Positions 44,527-55,089 of a DNA stretch of 64,000 nt are shown here, one piece after another; position 1 is the stretch's first letter; every line of letters begins with the position of its first letter. This DNA is from Bimastos eiseni (lineage: Eukaryota > Annelida > Clitellata > Crassiclitellata > Lumbricidae): NCBI GenBank assembly GCA_959347315.1, contig OY365810.1:2284334-2348333 (forward strand). The letters are read 5' to 3'. The notes under the pieces are model-generated. The model was not told the origin of the DNA. It did not search any database and saw only the letters and a program-made list of their open reading frames with translations. Both the position numbers and the translations under genes were made by a program.

Positions 44527-47500
44527 TTATATATATATATATACACATATATATATATATATATATATATTCACATCATACATGCATCAATACTTCTTCA
44601 TCAGAGGCATAAATACCTGAGCGCCTTTGATTTCTTTTCCAAGCTATATGCCGAACAAAGAACAAGATCAAGACCCCAATCAAAGCCAGAGTGAGAAGGA
44701 CGAGGATGATGATCAGAGCGGTCTTTCCACCGTCAACTTGGTCGACTTGACCTAAATAAATAGAAATTAAATTAAATGCAAGGATTATGAATATTTCAAA
44801 GTGGACAATATTCAGTGTGATACAAAGAGCATATTTACAATGGTATAAAATAGTACTGTTGAATATTCTTTGAGAAGAGGAGAACAACCCTTAATAATAA
44901 TAATAATAATACTCATAATAATAATAATAATTACCACAATTCATATGGCACCGTAACGCACCATACCGCTACAAGGGCGCCTCACAAACAACTAACAAGC
45001 AGGATAAACCTTAGAGAACAGACGAGTCTCAAGCTTCGACTTGAAGGAAGCTGATTTCAAAAGGCAGTTGTGGTGAGTGATGTGTCTGCGACCTCTTTTC
45101 TCATAGCCTCAGCATAATCTATTATAACGAGAGGCAGAGTTTTCTCCCTCACCGTCTCCTCTTCCCACTGACAGTGTATGTTCAGTATATAGTTGAGTTG
45201 GCAGAGGGATAAAGATGAAAAAATTATACTCCACAGCTGGAACTGAGAGGAGCAGTGAAGCCAACCAAAGAACCCACTTACTGACGTGAACGAGTGAGAC
45301 GGATACTACACATGGCTTTTGCTTAATCTTGCAGTTGGCTTCGCATCTGTAAAGTCCAACAGCCTTCAGGGTCCGATTACGTACAGGATCCAACGTCTTC
45401 TCAGCTCCTTCGTGGTAGTACTTCCATTCGTAGGTGCATGCTTGACTGCTATTGGCCGTACAGTGTACGTAATCATCTATGTGTTTGTCGATGATGGAAA
45501 AACTGTTAAAGGCATCTGAAACAATGCAAGCATTGATAATTTAATAAAGTTTTTCATTTACGTCATTTAGGTCTGAAAATAAGTAACATAAATGAAAAAC
45601 TGCTCCATTACTTTCTTTTTGAACTTGCAAAAAGAAAGTAATGGAGCAGTTTTTCAGTTACGTTACTTATCACCAGAGTTCCAAGAACTGACAGTGCAAG
45701 GTGACGAGATGAAGTCTGAATCTACATGATAAACTTTCAATTGAACAATTCAAATTTGAAAGTTTCCTTAGAAATGAGATAAAGATAACTATGCAAAATA
45801 GTCTGAAAGATAAATGTTGTAAAGTTAACAAAACTCCTGGAAATACAACAACTTAAAACACAATCTGAAAAGATTCAGCCACATCATGCCTAAAGTAAGA
45901 CAAAATTCAAATACTTAAACTATATAATGTGTCATGTGATAGCAACTACATGTTAAAACTCCACATCAAAATGGTAATGGAGCACAACTTTACTTATAAT
46001 ATCAACTTTCAAGTCACAATCTTGAGTAGATTAAAAATATGTATGAGGAAATAATCATGCTTTTAATTTAATAATGAAGTATTTGTTATAAATTTTATAG
46101 CATATGTTATTCTAGCTTAGGCAGAGGCAAGAGTGTATAAATTCATAAGGTGCTAAGCTAAAAATCTAGAAAATTCACCGTATCTAAACCCACAAACAAC
46201 AAACATTACACGTCAACTTACACAGTATCTTCACTGCATCCGACATACAGGTCAGTTGACTTCCTGGTGTTGCCTTCGCTGCTTGGCATATATATGACGT
46301 TTGATCCATGGCTAAGTTGCCCCTCATCGATAGGTTACAAGTACTGGTATTTTCAACAGTTGTATGCGTAATTCCCTCCATAATTGGGCTGTTTTCTCCT
46401 ACCCTGCTCCATTCCAACTGTGGGGCAATGTTACTGTGGTGTGAAACGCTGCAGGATAGTGTTAGTTTGTCGGCATCAATGCCGCAACTGTTCGGACCAA
46501 TCACTTCATCCGTTCGGATGTTGGATTGACAGACCGGGGCACTCTCTGGAAATAAAGAATGACAATTACAGTTTTAGATACGGTCTTGGAAATAATTATT
46601 GCTTTATCTGCAAAAAGCTAAAAATTGGTTTAATACATCTAAAGTCAGTTTTTTATTAATGCTAATCAAATTATTTTTTGTAAAGAAGCATAAAATGAGC
46701 CATTTACAAGCTTTCAGAAATGTCCGTTGGTCGATACAAGGAAGAAAATAAAAAGAATTCATTGTTTCTACAAATTATGTCCCAATATTTTGTTGTACCC
46801 CCCTTGAGCTTTGATCACAGGGCAATACAATAATTATTTGCACCATTGTATTTGAAGTACGATCAAAAGAGAATATGTTAAGAGTAATTTTTAATTTGAA
46901 CTGTGGTAAGTTAAATTGTTTGATTACTTTCGTCATAATTTGCTTTTTTCAAATGTTGCTCAAACACTAAGACCAGTCCTTTGAGTACCAATGTTGATAG
47001 AATTAGACAGCAATTTACGATGGTCTTACTTCACATTAGTTCGCCTTAGCATATCCGAATTTACCTGACATCACCTCATCTGATCTTAAATAATCTCCGC
47101 TAATCTTACTGCAACCTATCTAACCAAATACCCACCCTACCTTATCTTACTGTCCATTAACTTTGAGTATGTATGTATGTATGTATATGAACATTTATAT
47201 AGCGCCTACAAGAACCTCACAAGGGCGCCTACCGAAGCTACCTAACAGTTCTGAAATAAATGCATCTTCAATAGTCCAGAAAATGTCTCCTGTGCTACAT
47301 ACAGTGGGAGACTCCGAGTTGGTAACGGCAAGGAGTTCCAACGTAACGGTCCGACGCACGAAAAGAGCGCGGAACCACCAGGTCCCCACAAGATGCAGAA
47401 CGCAGTGGGTAGAACATAGTGCCAATTTTAGGTTATGTTCAAGTAAGTCAATGTTCTTTCCCCAATTCCTCTTTCAATGTTTCCAAGAGTGTAATAAGGG

Positions 47501-48855
47501 AAACACATGTGCACTATAATAATTTCAATACCAACAACAACAATAGCAACAACTACAACAGCATCAACAGTAATAATAATAATGACAACATATATAGCAT
47601 GATAGATAATGCGATGCCAATTAAAAGGAATTGTCTATTAGTTCAAAAAGTCACTGACAGTCGAATAATTGTTTAAAGTGATAGGTCCCTAGAGATGACG
47701 TGTTCTTCACATGGTCGGGAAAAAAATTCCATGCAGTGGGAACTGCGACAGAGAAGAACTTTTATCAGTATGCATATTGATCCCACAAGTGCTCCATGTG
47801 GGCAAAGATCAAACTGAGAGAACATGCACTATTGCTAGGCAAACGGCCGGTAAATATTAGAAACAATGTAGCAATTAACAATCAAAAACAAAGATTTTGT
47901 ATTCCACGTGAAACAGATAATGATTTACCAAGTACGATTAACTGGGCCGAACTCCAGTTTCCATTTCCTCCTTCGTCCTGGCAAATGTACCTCCCAGCGT
48001 CTCCAATATCCACGCTAGGAATCAATAGATTCGATGCTCCTGTATCGAAGTTCTTTTCCAACTGGAACCGGGTTTCGTACTTGGGATTGAACTGTCTGAA
48101 GCCATAGATGAGGTCCTTATCTTTATCCTTAACACCGACCGGAGTGTGAAACCAGTGGATCTCATTCATAGGGTTAGAAGTGGAGCACAGAAACCTCACC
48201 TGTTGTCCCTTCTTCACCTCTGAGTCACTCGGTATCGCCGTAAGATCTGCAATCGCTGAAAGCAATCAATTATAATTTTAAATACTATTACAAATGGTTC
48301 ATGTTGTCATGATGCATAATATGCATTAAGACTAACTACAGTTTAAGCGGGAAAGCCTAAAAGCCCATCACTTCTAGCTTCTTCTTTAAAGACATACTGT
48401 CAACCCCGTCAACTGATACTTTGCCTGCTTTGGTGGACAGATGTTCGCTCCACATGTTAGATATCACTTTTGAGAAACTAAAGCTGAATAAGGATTTTAA
48501 AAGTTATCCAATGACACTGAACAATCTATTTTTGTGCATATATGACTCATAATAAAAACAGGGAATTGATTGGAGCAGAAATTATGAATAACACATTAAC
48601 AGGTTTTTCAGATCTGTTTCAATAATTCACAGTGTCAAACCAGCACAGAGACCTAGTACGCAAGGCACGAATGTAGGACAATTGCCCCTCCCAACTAGGA
48701 CAATTGCCCCACCCCCGTTAGACCATAATCTCACCCAAAACATATATGCATACATACATGCATAGATACATATCACATACATGTATGTCATACGTATATG
48801 ACATACATACATACGTACGCACGCACGCACATACGTATGTATGCATCCATGCATC

Positions 48856-48948
<93 letters not shown>

Positions 48949-49292
48949 GCTATTGTCCTACAAAAAATGGGTGGGGGAGCAATTGTCCGGGTGCAATTTT
49001 TCGTTCCGCGATGCGCTGTGGGTGGGATAACTAGCAAAGGCACAATAAGCGTATATATCAGTATGATTATACCGAACATCAACAGCGAACTTAGAGAACA
49101 CTTTATATGTTGCGATATTTAGATAATTTAATTACAGCTGATTTTTAAAGTAATTTTGTAAAACAATTTTTAACACCAATGAATCCTGAGATTTCAATGT
49201 CGAACCACATAATATACTATAAAAATGTGGTTGAACTGCTTACCGAAGCCAATGAAGATGCTGATGAAGAAAACGACGATGATGTTAATCAT
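38942..49292 (-). CDS. Gene C: Ig3-TM-coiled coil-NHL receptor (722 aa, 9 coding exons)
   Basis: Coding exons in transcript order: 49292-49244, 48255-47929, 46545-46222, 45515-45282, 44751-44617, 42067-42008, 41671-41603, 40846-40754, 39819-38942. The total of 2169 nt is divisible by three, with all introns phase 1 and no internal stop. The domain order is that of genes A and B, but sequence identity is clearly lower. The cytoplasmic linker is expanded to three small exons that together encode about 74 residues of coiled-coil-like sequence, which suggests self-association of the tails. An acceptor CTTTCAG at 49321 indicates an upstream untranslated exon. Introns carry several palindromic elements. 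Confidence 0.8.
40520..40720. repeat. (AAT)n-rich tracts
   Basis: Interrupted AATAAT arrays on either side of an A-rich stretch, in the last intron of gene C. Confidence 0.85.
40754..40846 (-). CDS. Gene C exon 8: linker, coiled-coil part 3
   Basis: 31 codons with [20 protein letters not shown], the strongest heptad pattern of the three linker exons. The acceptor is TTTCAG and the donor CCAG|GTATCA. It joins to the propeller exon in phase 1. Confidence 0.85.
41330..41470 (+). repeat. SINE-like element, copy 3
   Basis: Contains TTTATGGTCATTTGAAAACTT, GGGCTGGATTTGGGAGCGC, TACCTTGAAATGGCACTATA and a TGAATGAATGAAT tail. Collinear with copies 1 and 2. Confidence 0.7.
41603..41671 (-). CDS. Gene C exon 7: linker, coiled-coil part 2
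   Basis: 23 codons, [20 protein letters not shown] then LSQ. The frame is closed by TGA just upstream, so the acceptor must be the ATAG at 41672-41673. The donor is CAAG|GTTAGT. Confidence 0.7.
42008..42067 (-). CDS. Gene C exon 6: linker, coiled-coil part 1
   Basis: 20 codons including [19 protein letters not shown], bordered by TTTTCAG and GATG|GTAGGA, phase 1 on both sides. It joins in frame to exon 7. Confidence 0.75.
43885..44245. repeat. Degenerate minisatellite split by a foldback insert
   Basis: On both sides of the insert there are repeats of about 17-19 bp resembling ACATTTGCAAACTACCAAT (43885-43972 and 44139-44245). Confidence 0.75.
43973..44134. mobile_element. 162-bp foldback element
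   Basis: The whole segment is a palindrome with arms of about 78 bp. It begins AAGCCTTCATCAGAAGAAC and ends with the complementary GTTCTTCCGATGAAGGCTT. The centre is CTACAGATAT-GTT-ATATCTGTAG. A CATTT flank is present on both sides, a possible short target duplication. It lies in a gene C intron. Confidence 0.85.
44480..44575. repeat. (AC)n/(AT)n microsatellite
   Basis: Interrupted CA and TA runs in the intron adjoining the membrane exon of gene C. Confidence 0.9.
44617..44751 (-). CDS. Gene C exon 5: transmembrane helix
   Basis: Encodes [10 protein letters not shown], a helix [20 protein letters not shown], then basic [12 protein letters not shown]. The donor is TCAG|GTATTT. It is the clearest membrane segment in the window. 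Confidence 0.9.
45282..45515 (-). CDS. Gene C exon 4: Ig-like domain 3
   Basis: Contains [23 protein letters not shown] and [12 protein letters not shown]. It lacks the Ser/Thr/Ala stalk seen in A and B, so the exon is shorter (234 nt). The donor is GTCA|GTAAGT. Confidence 0.85.
45579..45670. mobile_element. 92-bp perfect-type hairpin element
   Basis: The left arm ATAAGTAACATAAATGAAAA... pairs with ...TTTTTCAGTTACGTTACTTAT. The central 21 bp of each arm (45601-45621 and 45628-45648) are exact complements around the loop AACTTG. It is in gene C between the Ig3 and Ig2 exons, about 65 bp from the Ig3 acceptor. Confidence 0.8.
46222..46545 (-). CDS. Gene C exon 3: Ig-like domain 2
   Basis: Starts [20 protein letters not shown], then [26 protein letters not shown] and [11 protein letters not shown] and NTS are sequons. 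The donor is CTGT|GTAAGT. The CQSN...IGPN.CG motif is shared with genes A and B. Confidence 0.85.
47190..47420. repeat. Dispersed repeat fragment (TATAGCGCCTACAAG...)
   Basis: Begins TTTATATAGCGCCTACAAGA and CAAGGGCGCCT. A related CTACAAGGGCGCCTCACAAA occurs at about 44970. It is probably part of a SINE- or MITE-like family in gene C introns. Confidence 0.4.
47929..48255 (-). CDS. Gene C exon 2: Ig-like domain 1
   Basis: Ig marks [16 protein letters not shown] and [15 protein letters not shown] is a sequon. Two in-frame acceptors lie nine bases apart (AG at 48256-48257 and 48247-48248). The first gives the signal cleavage motif. The donor is CTTG|GTAAAT. Confidence 0.85.
48688..49000. mobile_element. 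GGACA-CCCC inverted-end element around a microsatellite, copy 1
   Basis: The left block has two GGACAATTGCCCC copies (from about 48677 and 48698). The right block has the inverted forms GGGGCTATTGTCC (48945) and GAGCAATTGTCC near 48980. Between them lie CATA-, CA- and TA-microsatellites (TA run about 48870-48944). It is in the first coding intron of gene C. Confidence 0.65.
49244..49292 (-). CDS. Gene C exon 1: signal peptide
   Basis: Encodes [16 protein letters not shown] with donor TTCG|GTAAGC. The junction with the upstream acceptor of exon 2 gives FIGFAIA|DL, a classic AXA cleavage site. The 5' part of the exon (to 49320) is untranslated. Confidence 0.75.
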
Positions 49293-49329
49293 GATGCTTT
49301 GGGGCCTTTTCACAATAGATCTGAAAGAT

Positions 49330-50470
49330 ATTAAATAATTATATGCTCATGTGATGTAACTATTGAGCCATTTATAAAAGCAACAGTAAAGTAAAAGTAA
49401 AGCCTCAACAAAAGCGCCTCAGAATAAAATGCAATTTACTACAATCAAACATACATGCTACATTGATCGGCTTGATCATTGTGATACAATTAGTACAGTT
49501 AAGCTATTTTATTGGCAATATTACACTATATATGATATAGGCCTACCATAGGCCTATGTGCTAATAGCCTACTGCACTGGTCACATAACACAATCGTTCT
49601 CATACGCTACAAATATAAAAAAACACCACTTGAAAGCTGAGCAAAAGAAATTCGCCTAGCCTATCTACGAGCACCGCAAGAAGTCAAGAGGAGTTCTACA
49701 AAGTGGAGTGTAAATCATATGGTCTGAAGGGTAGAGACCATTCTTAGGTAGAGACAGTGATCGAGATAAAGTTGAGCTTAAGGTGGGTTTACATTTATTT
49801 AAGGATTTTATATATCGCCACTTTTCAGAGGCGCTTCCAGCCCAACTCCGATGATAAGGACATTTTCAGATGATTGTAGAAGTCTACCGTAACCAGCTTG
49901 GAGAGTCCGTATAATTTATAGCCTAAAGTTCTCGCGTATCATCCAACTTTAAAACATAATGTTTTACTGATGAAAGGTCAAGTGTTTCAGATGGGAAAAC
50001 CTTAACTTTGAAGAAACTATGACATCATTGTTACGGACATGCACAGTCGAGTAGACTCTAATTCTATAATAAAAATCAAAGATCATGCTGCTCAATGTAG
50101 CATATAAGTTCAATTATGAATGATAAAACCATAGTAAGAGAACAGAAGGTCTTCGACCATTGGTGGTACAGTTATTGCAGCATGCCTAATTTTTTTCCGA
50201 AATTCGATGTTGTTTACCAACCTGATCCAGGCCTTTGGATAAACACAGCCAAAGTTTTATCGGTGTCTGACGTACCATTGTTTGGACAACATTACACCAT
50301 AAAATAGTTCAGCCCATGAAACAGACAGCATGGATGTTTACACATGATGAAAATGACCACTGCGTTCACTATCGTATCTCCACTTTTGTTTTAAGCGTCG
50401 TTATCGAATTACTTAGCATCAATCAACAGCGCACGTGAGTGACTTTCCATTGTTAATCACCACATCTTTC
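49330..50470. other. Upstream flank of gene C; no coding exon recognised
   Basis: Contains an inverted SINE-like fragment at 49796-49880 (AGGCGCTTCCAGCCCAACTC). An untranslated first exon and the promoter of gene C should be here or further right, but I cannot place them. Confidence 0.35.
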
Positions 50471-50477
50471 ACTATCT

Positions 50478-50740
50478 AGGTCTCCAGTCTCATCCTTTGT
50501 GAAATTCTGCCATCGCTCCTTAGTTCACGTTGCACCAGGCTTTTGGAACGGACTCCACAGCATAACATCTCCGACAATTCGCTCATCGTCCTATAACCAG
50601 TCTTAATTAACATCTCCTTCACTTGCACTCTAACTGTCACTCTCATCTTCTACTTTCCACTCACGACTGAAAACTCAACTCTTCAAACCTTCCTATCCAG
50701 ATTCTACTTCTAACCGACTGGTCATCTGAGCGATTGCCTG
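50478..50740 (+). pseudogene. LINE C-terminal tail (decayed)
   Basis: A plus-strand reading gives SLVHVAPGFWNGL and, after a stop and frame change, STFHSRLKTQLF. This is the RSF.VAP..WN.LP...F.S.LKT.LF signature at the end of many LINE ORF2 products. No catalytic part is present. Confidence 0.5.
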
Positions 50741-50769
50741 CCTGCCACACCTGGGGAACGGACATTTAC

Positions 50770-51215
50770 CCCCCGCCCCGGACATAAGCCCCCCTCCTGA
50801 TTTTGACTAGGACATTTGCCTCCGGACATAAGCTCCCCTATATGTATATATGCATGCATACATATATGCATATACGTACATACGTCTATGTATGTATGTA
50901 TGTATGTATGTATGTATGTATGTATGTATGTATGTATGTATTGTATGTATGTATTGTATGTATGTATGTATGTATGTATGTATGTATGTATGTATGTATT
51001 GTATGTATGTATGTATGTATGTATGTATGTATGTATGTATGTATGTATGTATGTATGTATTGTATGTATGTATGTATGTATGTATGTATGTATGAATGTA
51101 TGTATGTATGTATGTATGTATGTATGTACGCATTATATAGTTTGGGCGACCTTATGGTCTACACTGCGGGGCAATTGTCCAAGTCGGGAGGGGTTTATGT
51201 CCTACACTCGCCAGG
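50770..51215. mobile_element. GGACA-CCCC inverted-end element around a (TATG)n array, copy 2
   Basis: The left block is GGACATAAGCCCCCCTCC, AGGACATTTGCC and GGACATAAGCTCCCC. The right block is the inverted GGGGCAATTGTCC and GGGGTTTATGTCC. Between them lie about 240 bp of TATG repeats (50887-51128) interrupted by TATTG. It has the same layout as copy 1. Confidence 0.65.
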
Positions 51216-51652
51216 CCCTTGGTTCCTGAACTGTCAGAGACTATCACCGTTGCACCACCTTTTTGACCTGACACCGGAATGAAAGAGATCAGCCCTTGGT
51301 TAAATGCGGAGTTTTTGAACTGATATATTGCAGGTGAACAAGCTGGTCCGAAACCCCCAAAACCCATCCCTATGTCCCCTCGTCTTGCCTCAACCACCGT
51401 TCTAATTCTGACCTCCATCCACCGTAGCCATGTGCCTGTCTAGCTGGTCTGTGGATCTTTAACTGAAACTCAGTCTGACAATAACTGCAGAGTCTACAGA
51501 TTTTTTTGCCTAAGCGCCTGCGATTCAGTTGGTTCCCGCCACTTGGCTTACTTTGGACGCTGATAATAATTATTTCGAGAGTATAAACGACTTCAATTGT
51601 TATTTGTTCAACCACAGCGAGAAAGGACAGCGTTAGAAATACCAAAGTTCAA

Positions 51653-51852
51653 NNNNNNNNNNNNNNNNNNNNNNNNNNNNNNNNNNNNNNNNNNNNNNNN
51701 NNNNNNNNNNNNNNNNNNNNNNNNNNNNNNNNNNNNNNNNNNNNNNNNNNNNNNNNNNNNNNNNNNNNNNNNNNNNNNNNNNNNNNNNNNNNNNNNNNNN
51801 NNNNNNNNNNNNNNNNNNNNNNNNNNNNNNNNNNNNNNNNNNNNNNNNNNNN
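51653..51852. other. Assembly gap (200 N)
   Basis: Exactly 200 N, probably a placeholder length. Features crossing it cannot be judged. Confidence 0.99.
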
Positions 51853-53480
51853 CGCAGTCTGATGCCCTCGAAATAATGTGCAAATGTGCAATCATGCATT
51901 AAACGTTAGACATCAAACAATAATTGCGCACTCAAGCGTATAATATACACATAATTATATTATGCACCGCCCTATGTGAATATTCATTTCAACCTTATGA
52001 TCTATGCATATGGATGAGATCCAATGACGTGTTCCTAGTCTCTTAGATAGCGCCTAGTCATGTGCCTTATTAAAAAGCCTGAGCTTACTGTGATCAACCG
52101 AAATGTCCGCCTACGAGATATAATTAAGTAGCTTGAAACGCATGTGATTATGAGTAGCTCTAATGCACATGAAAACAAATTCACCATAAAATAATTATTG
52201 TCTGCTCTGATGAAGAGTGGGTCACTGCCCGTACTCTGGCAGTGCAGTCTAAAGCTTAGATACAGGAGGAGGCAAGACTAATGGTCTTCATTATCACAAT
52301 GTGTCCTTAAACCTTTTAACTTAAATACTTAATTAACATAAATTTCGATAGAGGAGGGCGAGGCCATTATTTGTCTTTAAACTTACACTTCTTAGCACCA
52401 GACCACAAAAAACTTAAAACTACTACCGGTAGCCACTTGTTCCCCAGACTCGGTATTACTACTCAACCAGGTCATCCCATTGTCTTTCTTTGAGTATGAC
52501 ATGGCCTGGATCTAATTCTAATAATAATAATGTACGTTTGATTTCAAACTGACAAACCGCAGTATGACTACAAACATAGTAAGAACGAAGGATGACAAGC
52601 TATTACAGGAGTCGAATTTAACTATCACTCTCACCTGATCACCAGTTCCGGAGACGCTTAAACCTTTCCTTTTCTCTGACCCAAGGACAGACACCCGATG
52701 AGTGCGCTGCTGATTAGAGCGGTGCTATATAAATGCTCGATTACGTCACATCACAAGCAGGTCGCCCATTACGTTATTAACAGTTACTGTTCTTGGTGAA
52801 GGAGACATTTCCATTTGTTGATCTAGATTTTGACCCATCGCCTTACAATATTATATTATATCTGTTCATTTTGCTCAACCGCGAGTGTGATTTCCTTCTC
52901 AACTTCAGATTAATCTTTTCCAATTGCTTAACCATGCACCGTAGGCTGCCTCAGTCTTATCGGACTGATAACGACTTGATTTACATCATATACTGCGTCA
53001 TTGTTTAATTGATTAATCGTCGGTGCCAATAAAATCCTAGGCCCTTGAAATGCACAATACAGTATTCCTGTAAACTTTCTGTTAGTAAAGAACCCTAATG
53101 CCTACAAAAACAAGATCTCGAGTCACGCTATTATACCGACGCTTATACCTTCTCCTGTCCTTGGTCGGCTACGCACACGGCTCTTTGGTTGCAGACAACG
53201 GATTCTCATGTTATGCAGTAGTGTCACAGTAGGCCTACTTGTGGCGTTAATTCTCTAGTAGGCCTATAGTCAAGTAATAAAGACAATGCCAGCGATAGCA
53301 GTGCATTCTTTTCGGCCAAATAAATATATAGACGCCTATAAGTGCTCTGTGGAAATTGTTCTGGAGCTTGCTAACTGTGGTTTTAGCTTAGTTCCGTTAT
53401 CTGCCTCACAGCAAAACAATGTAGTTGTGCATTAGGCCTACTTACGTTACGTACTGTTTCATGTTTACCAAGTTTCCCTT
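51853..53480. other. No gene recognised
   Basis: Short frames only. A SINE-like GCGGTGCTATATAAATGCTCG is at about 52720-52740. Confidence 0.35.
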
Positions 53481-53483
53481 TAG

Positions 53484-53572
53484 CAGGAAAGGCCAAGAGG
53501 CCCAAGACCGCCCAAGAACTCCAACTATTGAGCTCCCTCTCGCAAGATTCGCTCTTCACAAGGCTGGAAAAC
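53484..53572 (+). CDS. Possible internal exon of an unknown plus-strand gene
   Basis: An 89-nt stretch with a good acceptor (TTTCCCTTTAG) and donor (AAAAC|GTAAGC). In one frame it reads GKAKRPKTAQELQLLSSLSQ and on to TRLEN; a second frame is also open. I do not recognise it, and no neighbouring exon was found. It may be chance. Confidence 0.2.
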
Positions 53573-54355
53573 GTAAGCCTAGGCCTATGTCTTATAAAAT
53601 TACGACACAGAAGTATGCTTACATGAAGAATTTCCGGGGGAAAATCGGCGTAGGGCCTAAGTATAATAATTCAGTTTAATTTCAGAGCCCACAGAAAGTT
53701 TTTAAGAATAACGGGAATTGCTTCGGCAAAACAGCAAGCTGTCTTACTATTGTAGTTATTAGTATTATTTTTTATTGTTATTATAAATATATCATTATCA
53801 TAGGTCTACTATCGAAAAAAAAACAAATAGAGACAAAGAAGCTTTTTAATTGTTTAATCTGTCGGCCATTCGCTGGTTGATGCAAAATAAATGAGGGCCA
53901 AGTGAAAGTTCAAGTCTGGTTTGAGGGACGAAGAGAGTTGGTAGATGTTTTGTTGGTGGGTCGCGGACAAAACCTCCCCCTGACTAAAACTCCCTCTGAC
54001 AAACCCCCCTAAGTAGGACATAAAACCCTAAGAATAAATTTTTGTTACTTTCTACTTTTATTATTTAGAAACGTGAGTATACTTTAAAGTCTGAAGTAAA
54101 GCATTTGTCATATGTGTTATTTCAAAGTCTGATGCGGTCACTCAGGTATCGTCGTCCAATAGTTGAATAGCAAACAGTTAATTAGTTCTTTGGTCTTTTT
54201 GTTGTTAATGTATGATAGGTCTATGTACACTGATGGCACCACTGTGCGTAATTCGTTATAGGCTATCTGTGACAGGGCTTTTTCAGTCGCGTCCGGACAG
54301 TCTATGCACATCGTATGTGTGTTATCTGTGACACGATTTCTTATATAAGTTAGAC

Positions 54356-54471
54356 CAGGGGCGTCAATTCCCCTCTAACTGATGGAGGCAAACACCCTGG
54401 TTACAAGTGTCAGGTAGTCAAGATATTACAAAGACTCAAAAAATACCCTGCCCCATATCTGAACACCTCTG
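54356..54471 (+). mobile_element. hAT-type MITE (CAGRGGCGTC family) with 8-bp duplication
   Basis: Begins CAGGGGCGTCAATTCC and ends CACCTCTG. It is flanked by perfect octamers AGTTAGAC (54348-54355 and 54472-54479). It is related to 11757-11902. Confidence 0.85.
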
Positions 54472-54483
54472 AGTTAGACCAAC

Positions 54484-54514
54484 ATTGCAAGTGACACTGA
54501 GTGTCACTTGTAAT
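54484..54514. repeat. 31-bp palindrome
   Basis: ATTGCAAGTGACACT and its complement AGTGTCACTTGTAAT around a single G, with one mismatch. Confidence 0.85.
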
Positions 54515-54928
54515 GCTGTGCAAACTTTGCTAGTAGTGTAAGTTATAAGGGTATGGCTTCTAATTGCAGAAGCTAGTTAGGGCAAGAGAGGGGGTTTGTC
54601 CGGGGGTTTATCTCCTGCCTAAAACAGGAGGGTTTATGTCAGAGGGTTTTGTCAAGGGGGTTTTTGTCAGAGGGTTTTGTCAAGGGGGTTTTTGTCAGAG
54701 GGGTTTTGTCCTACGCCGATTGTTGGTAGGCTACATGTTTATTGCTTTAACCTTTTCCGACAAGTGTGCACTAAAATGCATGTGAAACTTTCTTAGGTCT
54801 ATGGGGAATCGTTATATTGCTTGCACTTTCTCTTTTGCAGAAACACGTTAAGTGAAACGTTTGGTTGCAATAACAATATAATTATTATGGTAAAGCAGTC
54901 TCTCTTCGCCATAACGGTGGTATGTTTG

Positions 54929-55077
54929 CAGAGGCGACGATCTCGTTTCACAGATGGGGGCATCCAATGACAGGGGTAGGAAATGTGTGGGGGGGTCACA
55001 TGTATAACTTCTCCCTGTTCTGTAAAAGGCGGGGTACTTGAACTCCTTTCTCGATCCACAGGGGGTCGCCGCCTCTG
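54929..55077. mobile_element. hAT-type MITE (CAGAGGCGGCGATC family), copy 2
   Basis: The ends are CAGAGGCGACGATC and GGTCGCCGCCTCTG. Perfect 8-bp target duplication TATGTTTG (54921-54928 and 55078-55085). Length 149 bp. Confidence 0.9.
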
Positions 55078-55089
55078 TATGTTTGGTGC

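Larger units (their letters stand above)
53966..54715. mobile_element. GGACA-CCCC inverted-end element, copy 3
   Basis: The left block is GGACAAAACCTCCCCCTGAC, ACAAACCCCCC and GGACATAAAACCC. The right block is many inverted copies of the type GTCAGAGGGTTTTGTC and GTCAAGGGGGTTTTTGTC, ending GGGGTTTTGTCC at 54711. The interior has no microsatellite but contains a nested hAT-type MITE and a palindrome. Confidence 0.6.

Noticed and set aside
48627..49122. Frames rich in Ile-Tyr and Val-Cys around 48.8 kb and 51.0 kb
   Set aside because: They translate TA and TATG microsatellites in every frame.
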